The notes below the pieces were generated by a model. That model was not told the DNA's origin. It worked only from the letters and a program-made list of their open reading frames with translations, and did no database searches. DNA of 64,000 nt from Elmis aenea (taxonomy: Eukaryota > Arthropoda > Insecta > Coleoptera > Elmidae), in assembly GCA_947652605.1 (NCBI GenBank), contig OX393577.1, forward strand, positions 8,494,868 to 8,558,867. Reading direction: 5' to 3'. Positions 58,807 through 64,000 of the stretch are shown piece by piece. The stretch's first letter is position 1. Each line of letters begins with the position of its first letter. Made by a program: the position numbers and the translations under genes.

Positions 58807-61259
58807 TTACTCCATATTTCCATAAAGAGCCTCCTGGTCATCTGGTACGACTAATCTAGCTTTTCTAATTCTAGGTACCCCTCCTAAACGTATTGTTGAC
58901 TTTCGTTTTAAAAATACCGTTTGTGTTACAGGCGCAGCTTGTTCATCACCATACGTAGGTCCTGCCATTGGTTCCATGGCTATATCATTAACATGCCTTG
59001 CAGTCCCTTTGTCTTTACGCAAAAGTTCAAGTTCCATGGATGCTACGTAAATAAACAATAACTGGTATAAAAGTGAAGTATGAATGAACACTGATCAAAC
59101 ACAAGTCACACTTAGTTTTGATGCACAAATAATGCTCATACTTATACACATTTTATTAGACTTACTCAAGTGATACTCATCATAAATTGTTAAGGGATCT
59201 ACCCCAAAAAATATGGAAATTTCAACATCGTAACGAGATTCAATTAACAAAATAACGAGTGCCAGTAACAACGACACAACTCCTGAAAAAAAAAACAAAT
59301 TACATTTCAAAAGAACAGTTCGAAGTATACTAAAAGTATTAAAAATGATAAGTTTTCGTGTACCTGTAACAAATGTTAACCAGAAGCTAAATCCGTAGTG
59401 TGTAACCAATGTTGCATCTTCAAACGGTATGGACAAATCAGTCGGGTTTCTGACGAGCAAATAAATTAAATTTCCTGTTAAAAGGCAACCACCGCATAAA
59501 GCTAAAAAGTAAGCACCATAACGTATCACAGATCTAAATAAAATATTGGCCAACAACCAGCAAGGAAATGCTGTCCATAGCGCAATATGTGTGTACCATC
59601 CAGCAAGACGATAAAATCGGCCAAATCTAAAACCTTCTCCATCAATAACAAAATAATCGACAATCCATAAAATTGGAAGCGGCAATCCTTTATATTGTGC
59701 TGCTCTAAACTGTTGTTGCAAAAGACCAGCTGTAATTCAAAATATTGAATTTTATATTGTAGCTAATTAATTGTGGTACGCTTACCGTATGGACCAAAAC
59801 CAAAACGACCCTGATCCCACATCCATTCAAACCTCTCGTTATAATCTATTGTACTATTCGATAAGGTGCTGTGGTTTTTAGTATCACTTTTTAAAGTAAC
59901 ATTCACCGATCTAAGTCCTATCTTCACACCTATAGCGGCTTCTATCTCATCAGCAGAACCTGCTTTATAAGCTGTTTTTGTTACAATATTACCAATTTCC
60001 CATTCTTGTCCAAAATTTGCCACTAAAAACTGCTTATGGAATATCCGTTTTTGATTTTATAAATAGCTTTTAACTTACGCAATATGAATAGACCAATTAA
60101 AAGACTTATAGATATCCTTATAAATAGGAATGCATTCTAAAAAAATATTACTATTATCGAAGTTTTATGGATTAACATGTTGCTAGTTTTATTATTTTTA
60201 TATACAGGGTGTCCCAGATAACAATTCCAGCATGGTGATCTCACTTTTTATAAGAGATAAAGGTTTGCTTAAATTAAATGAATTATTCTTTAGATCAGTG
60301 CTTCTCAAACTTTTTACTCTGAGGACTAAGGACCCCTTTCAAAATTAAAAGTTTGCAGAGGACCCCCACAAATATTTTTTGTAGAAATAAAGTTTAAGAG
60401 ATACGTAAAGATATTTTTATTTAATGATTAAATAAATATAAAAAAATAAAACATTCCAAACAAAACTCTTTCTTAACAAAATCTAGGTACATTAAAAAAA
60501 AAAGGTTAATGGTTAATGGAGTGGTTTCCAACCTTTCTGTACCTTCACCTCCCTTTTTCATAAAAAAATTGTTGCACCCCCTCAGTTTTTGTAACAATCT
60601 AATTTCATAAATACTGTCCTGATATTATATTTATTTAATGGGCTACAAAACAATATACCATATGCTATTTTGGTAACAGCTGCACGCCCCCCTAGGGGGA
60701 GCGCCCCACAGGTTGGAAATCATTGGGTTAATGAGAGAAGTGTGTTAAGATTTTAAAATTTGTTTAACTTAGCCTTACAAAAAAATTATGAAAAGATTCT
60801 TGGACACCTTCAGAAGTATTCGAGGACCCCCAGGAGTCCGCAGACCACACTTTGAGTAACACTGCTTTAGAACAGGAGGAGCTACAATTAGTTTTTAAAA
60901 GCACAAACTTCCTCTAAAGTGTAATTCATAGTAATTCTGCATTACATTTTGTATCAAATTAAAAATACCATACATTTTATAGCAAGTCATTTAAAAAAAG
61001 TTATTTTACTTCAAAGTTATTTACAAGATCAAATATCACAATTGTAAAAAATGAAAACCACTCCCATAAATTAATGGCACATAATTATACGTATACCTAC
61101 GTTTTTTAATCGGATGCTGGGGAGAGCAATTAAAAAACAGAATGCTAATATCGCAAAGGCATAAATAAATCCAGCTAACAACACATCTACAGTTACCGCT
61201 GTACGATTGGCAGCATATTGACTTGGAAGCCCTTCGGATCTACCAAAACTAAACCACAT
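58807..61259 (-). CDS. Duoxa: Dual oxidase maturation factor (DuoxA), 6 coding exons
   Basis: Coding exons in order: 61101..61259, 60079..60136, 59786..60022, 59364..59729, 59166..59282, 58807..59042. They join to 390 residues. DuoxA proteins sit in the ER and plasma membrane and are needed to mature dual oxidase, which makes hydrogen peroxide for cuticle cross-linking and gut defence; the Drosophila orthologue is NIP/moladietz. Seen: the N-terminal P-S-Q-Y-A-A-N-R-T-A-V-T-V-D-V block, a first membrane segment in exon 1, a second in exon 2 (F-L-F-I-R-I-S-I-S-L-L-I-G), and an extracellular loop in exon 3 with N-glycosylation sites N-V-T, N-H-S and N-S-T and E-F/W-type loop end. Exon 4 has A-G-W-Y-T-H-I-A-L-W and two or three further segments. 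The cytoplasmic tail is exon 6. The start is M-W-F-S-F-G-R; a longer frame begins 11 codons upstream but crosses a likely acceptor (CTATAG). Intron 1 holds nested hAT-like elements. No breaks. Confidence 0.93.
60207..60295. repeat. Lone left end of a CAGGGTG-class element (DuoxA intron 1)
   Basis: CAGGGTGTCCCAGATAACAA with TGATCTCAC follows TA. No matching right end was found within the intron. Confidence 0.55.
60296..60864. mobile_element. hAT-like element (DuoxA intron 1)
   Basis: The ends CAGTGCTTCTCAAACTTTTT and the decayed partner ACTTTGAGTAACACTG are flanked by CTTTAGAT (60288..60295) and CTTTAGAA (60865..60872), 7 of 8 alike. GAGGACCCCC (60358) and GAGGACCCCCAG (60821) echo each other near the two ends. 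It carries a second MITE. Confidence 0.82.
60519..60725. mobile_element. hAT-like MITE nested in the previous one
   Basis: The ends GAGTGGTTTCCAACC and GGTTGGAAATCATTG are flanked by identical GGTTAATG (60511..60518, 60726..60733). 207 bases, no coding capacity. Insertion order: host hAT first, then this one. Confidence 0.87.
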
Positions 61260-61299
61260 TTTAAACAACCTATAGTGAGATACATACAACAACCTCCTA

Positions 61300-61848
61300 A
61301 GTATCCATGCTAAAACTAAATATCAGGATGTATGTGGCTAGCTTTTGTTATCTTTTCCTGTCGTGATAAGACACACCCATAGAGATTAAGAAAGGGTAAT
61401 AATACTAATATAATATATATTTGGCATGGTTTAAAAACCATTTCAAAAAACAAATAATCATAAACTACCTGAATTACCCTCAATGACAGAATAATTTAAA
61501 TAAACACATTGTAGTAGCAAAAAAAACATTTTTTACACACCTTATAACGTGGTAATACAAAGTGATACAGCAAAAATAATGTTTCCAACACATCAAACAA
61601 TTTTAACTTCCTTTAATAATATAATCATGTGTTTAAATATTATAAAATGCTTCACGAGGTCAAAATGAGTTACATATACTTAAAACTTAACAATAAATAT
61701 GGTAAAACAAAAGTAAATTAAAAACGTTTAATATAAATATCATTCGTTCTACCCAAATTATATTTTTTAAAACAGACCATCGGTTATTATACTATTATAA
61801 TATTATCTAAAAATAAAAAAATACGGATTCATTACCCAACACTTACAG
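61300..61848. other. DuoxA 5' flank
   Basis: Probably upstream untranslated or intron sequence. No gene or repeat recognised. Confidence 0.35.
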
Positions 61849-62180
61849 ATACATGGTGTCCCCGTTATCACCGCGAATATTTTAAGTGGTGATCGAGGAT
61901 CTTTTTCTAAGAAAAAATTTCAAGTAAAATTTTTTCCTAAAATCAAATGCTAAGCAGATATCAACACTTACTTGATTTTTTTACACTTCTGCATTTATAA
62001 GACTAGCCGATATTTTCGGCTACAGAGTCTTATAAATGCAGAAGTGTAAAAAAATCAAGTAAGTGTTGATATCAGATTAGCATTTGATAAAGGAAAAAAT
62101 TTTACTTGAAACTTTTTCTTAGAAAAAGATCCTCTATCACCACTTAAAATATTCGCGGTGATAACGGGGACACCCTGTAT
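61849..62180. repeat. Foldback element FB-J
   Basis: The ends CATGGTGTCCCCGTTATCAC and its complement ending GGGGACACCCTG. Nearly the whole 332 bases form one stem (about 155-base arms) with the centre AGCCGATATTTTCGGCT at 62006-62022. One of the cleanest hairpins in the window. Confidence 0.9.
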
Positions 62181-62207
62181 CTTAATATTACATTTTTGAG
62201 GTACATA

Positions 62208-63018
62208 CACACAAAGTATGCCTTCGCTAATTTTTGTATTAAGCGCATGTTTAGGACCTAAATAAAATGGTTTTACCAATAACAATTTTTCTCATGTGTC
62301 CCTTCATATACAGGGTGTCCCAAATATAGTGAACTGCATGGGAATCTCGTAAACGGTGAAAAATACAGAGTTGGTTAACTGGGTCAAATTGATCTATGAT
62401 TTAAGAGCAACTGTTCTATGACAAAAAAAACTCAAAACCAATCAATAGTTTTGCGCTATTAATAATAAACAAAATACATCAAGTTTTTAATTTTTGCTTA
62501 TAACTTGCTTAATTGAAATCACACTCAAATATTATTTGGGCACCTTTTAGCGTAGATTTGAAATTTGTCAACAAATTTTACCTCTCTTCATTTGTTTTTG
62601 TTTTTTAAACATCAACTTTTGATGTTGAAATAACAAAAACAAATAAAGATAGATAAAATTTGTCGACAAATTTCAAATCTACACAAAAAATGCCTGAACA
62701 ATGTCGAATAATAGTTTGAGTATGATTTCAAATAAGCAAGTTATAAGCAAAAATTAAAAACCTGATGTGTTTTGTTTTTTTATCAATAGCGCAAAACTAT
62801 CGATTTTTTCGAGTTTTTTTCCCATAGAACAGTTGCTCTTAAATCATAGATCATTTTGACCCCTTTAACCAAATCTGTATCTCTTACCGTTTATGAGATC
62901 ACCATGTATATGAAGGGACACATGAAAAAACATTTAATTGGTAAAAACGTTTTATTTAGGTTCTAAACATTCGATTTATGCAAAAATAAGCGAAGGCATA
63001 CCTTGTGGGACACCGTGT
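62208..63018. repeat. Foldback within foldback (FB-K outer and inner)
   Basis: The outer arms run 62208-62308 and 62925-63018 (GTATGCCTTCGCTAATTTTT against its complement, then TGTGGGACACCGTG-TA). At the outer centre sits an inner palindrome starting TA-CAGGGTGTCCCAAATATA at 62309, with arms pairing through CAACTGTTCTATGACA and AAATTTGTC.ACAAATTT at about 62575-62675. The right inner terminus is worn. Confidence 0.8.
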
Positions 63019-63479
63019 AATTTGTTATAGTTAATAGTCTTCTAACGTACCTGATTATTTGCAAGTAAATTATTTCCACACCTTTATTAGCATATTTACT
63101 AAAGCATCAATTAAAAATTAACTGTTATCAGTGCAAAATAAAAAAGTTTTATCATGGAGTAACAATTCCATTTCATAACTTCACGAGGTGTGTAATTTAA
63201 TATAATGGAAATATTGTAACACAGCAAGTAACAATTTTCGTAGTCGCGAATATATGAACAACCTTATAAAGCGACAAAATAACATACTGTGGCTTTAGAT
63301 AAAAATTTAAAAAAAAACAAATATGGTGCCGTAACTGCTAAAAAAACAAAAGAAAATGAACTTTAACATGACAATATTTTGGGAAATACTGTATCAAACA
63401 ACTTTTATTTGAAACTTTTTTTGATAATTCTTTCCAATAACAAAATAAGAGGGGGTGTCATAAGTGATGCTTCACCCTG
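63019..63479. other. Gene-free stretch
   Basis: It ends with a lone CTTCACCCTG-TA terminus at 63470-63481, immediately before the duplicated DuoxA flank begins. Otherwise nothing recognised. Confidence 0.4.
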
Positions 63480-64000
63480 TATATATTCGTGCTAGCCATT
63501 AAGCAAAATTATGCTAAAGCAAAAAAACTTTTCAATTGTTAACTGACTGTCAATTTTAAAATTTTGTTTGTTTTGAAGTTCCTGGCCGTTCTGGTTGATG
63601 ATCGTGAATTACTCTAGAAAACGTTAAGATTTATAGACATAGTTATTCAAAATTAAAACATTCTCACTCTATATTTCCGTGAAGAGCCTCCTGGTTATCT
63701 GGTACGACTGATCTAGCTTTTCTGATTCTAGATATCCGTCCTAAATGTATGGTTGACTTTCGTTTTAAAAATACAGTTTGTGTTACAGGCGCAGCTTGTT
63801 CATTACCATGCGTAGGTCCTGCCATTGTTTCCATGGCTATATCATTAACGGGCCATGCAGTCCCTTTGTCTTTACGCAAAAGTTCAAGTTCCATGGGTGC
63901 TACGTAAATAAACAATAACCGGTATAAAAGTGAAGTATGAATGAACACTGATCAAACACAAGTCACACTTAGTTTTGATGCACAAATAATGCTCATACTT
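63480..64000 (-). repeat. Segmental duplication of the DuoxA 3' end
   Basis: This is parallel to 58624..59144: 3' flank, last exon and adjoining intron all align, the last 55 bases without a difference. The duplicate starts right at a CACCCTG-TA terminus (63481) and continues past the window edge. Confidence 0.92.
63664..63899 (-). CDS. Last exon of a second DuoxA copy (partial at window edge)
   Basis: It has the same length (236 bases), phase, acceptor (ACGTAG) and stop position as DuoxA exon 6, with the frame open to TGA. By hand count about 14 of 77 residues differ from the first copy (for example R-H to W-P, P to T, L to S), while only about three changes appear silent. That excess of replacement changes suggests relaxed selection, or selection for change. 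Upstream exons lie beyond the window, so gene or pseudogene cannot be decided. The copy's AATAAA is altered to AACAAAC. Confidence 0.7.

Noticed and set aside
58807..61292. Longer DuoxA start at 61292
   Set aside because: The extra 11 codons cross a likely splice acceptor (CTATAG) just before the M-W-F-S-F-G-R start and do not resemble family N-termini known to me.

Overview
The window is a piece of an insect nuclear genome. The evidence is AT-rich DNA, spliceosomal introns from about 60 bases to 3 kb, protein families with insect orthologues, and relics of mariner, piggyBac, hAT-like and non-LTR elements. A beetle is my best guess, from the general look of the repeats, but nothing here proves the order. 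I see no bacterial, viral, CRISPR, rRNA or tRNA feature.

Four complete genes and one partial gene can be built with consistent splice sites and reading frames. (1) and (2) are two tandem fatty acyl-CoA reductase (FAR) genes on the + strand, at 11843..17819 and 39523..46508. Their first six coding exons have identical lengths. (3) is an AFG3L2-type mitochondrial m-AAA protease on the - strand, at 49535..56696, with seven coding exons. (4) is a C3orf38/DUF4518 homologue on the + strand, at 57081..58095, divergent from AFG3L2 with 384 bases between the start codons. (5) is a dual oxidase maturation factor (DuoxA; NIP/moladietz in Drosophila) on the - strand, at 58807..61259. The last exon, 3' flank and adjoining intron of a second DuoxA copy run off the right edge (63480..64000).

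Layout: 0-11.8 kb is gene-free and built of inverted-repeat (foldback) elements, one 140-base hairpin MITE and a microsatellite-tailed non-LTR end. FAR1 fills 11.8-17.8 kb, with dead non-LTR fragments, a foldback element and a hAT-like element in its introns. From 17.8 to 39.5 kb the sequence is intergenic: foldbacks, non-LTR fragments, a piggyBac relic, a GC-richer dead mariner and a hAT-like MITE. FAR2 follows to 46.5 kb. From 47.5 to 49.2 kb there is a TIR element holding an internal tandem array and a nested MITE. From 49.5 kb on, AFG3L2, the C3orf38 homologue and DuoxA are packed close together, with more transposable elements in their introns.

The main pattern beyond the genes is a crowd of long foldback elements. 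They share the terminal motif TA-CAGGGTG...CACCCTG-TA but have unrelated arms. Two of them (FB-D and FB-G) keep decayed protein relics that resemble the N-terminal helix-turn-helix (DUF4817-like) region of an insect transposase. Two loci look like palindromes inserted at the centre of other palindromes. The family letters FB-A, FB-B and so on are informal labels used only here.
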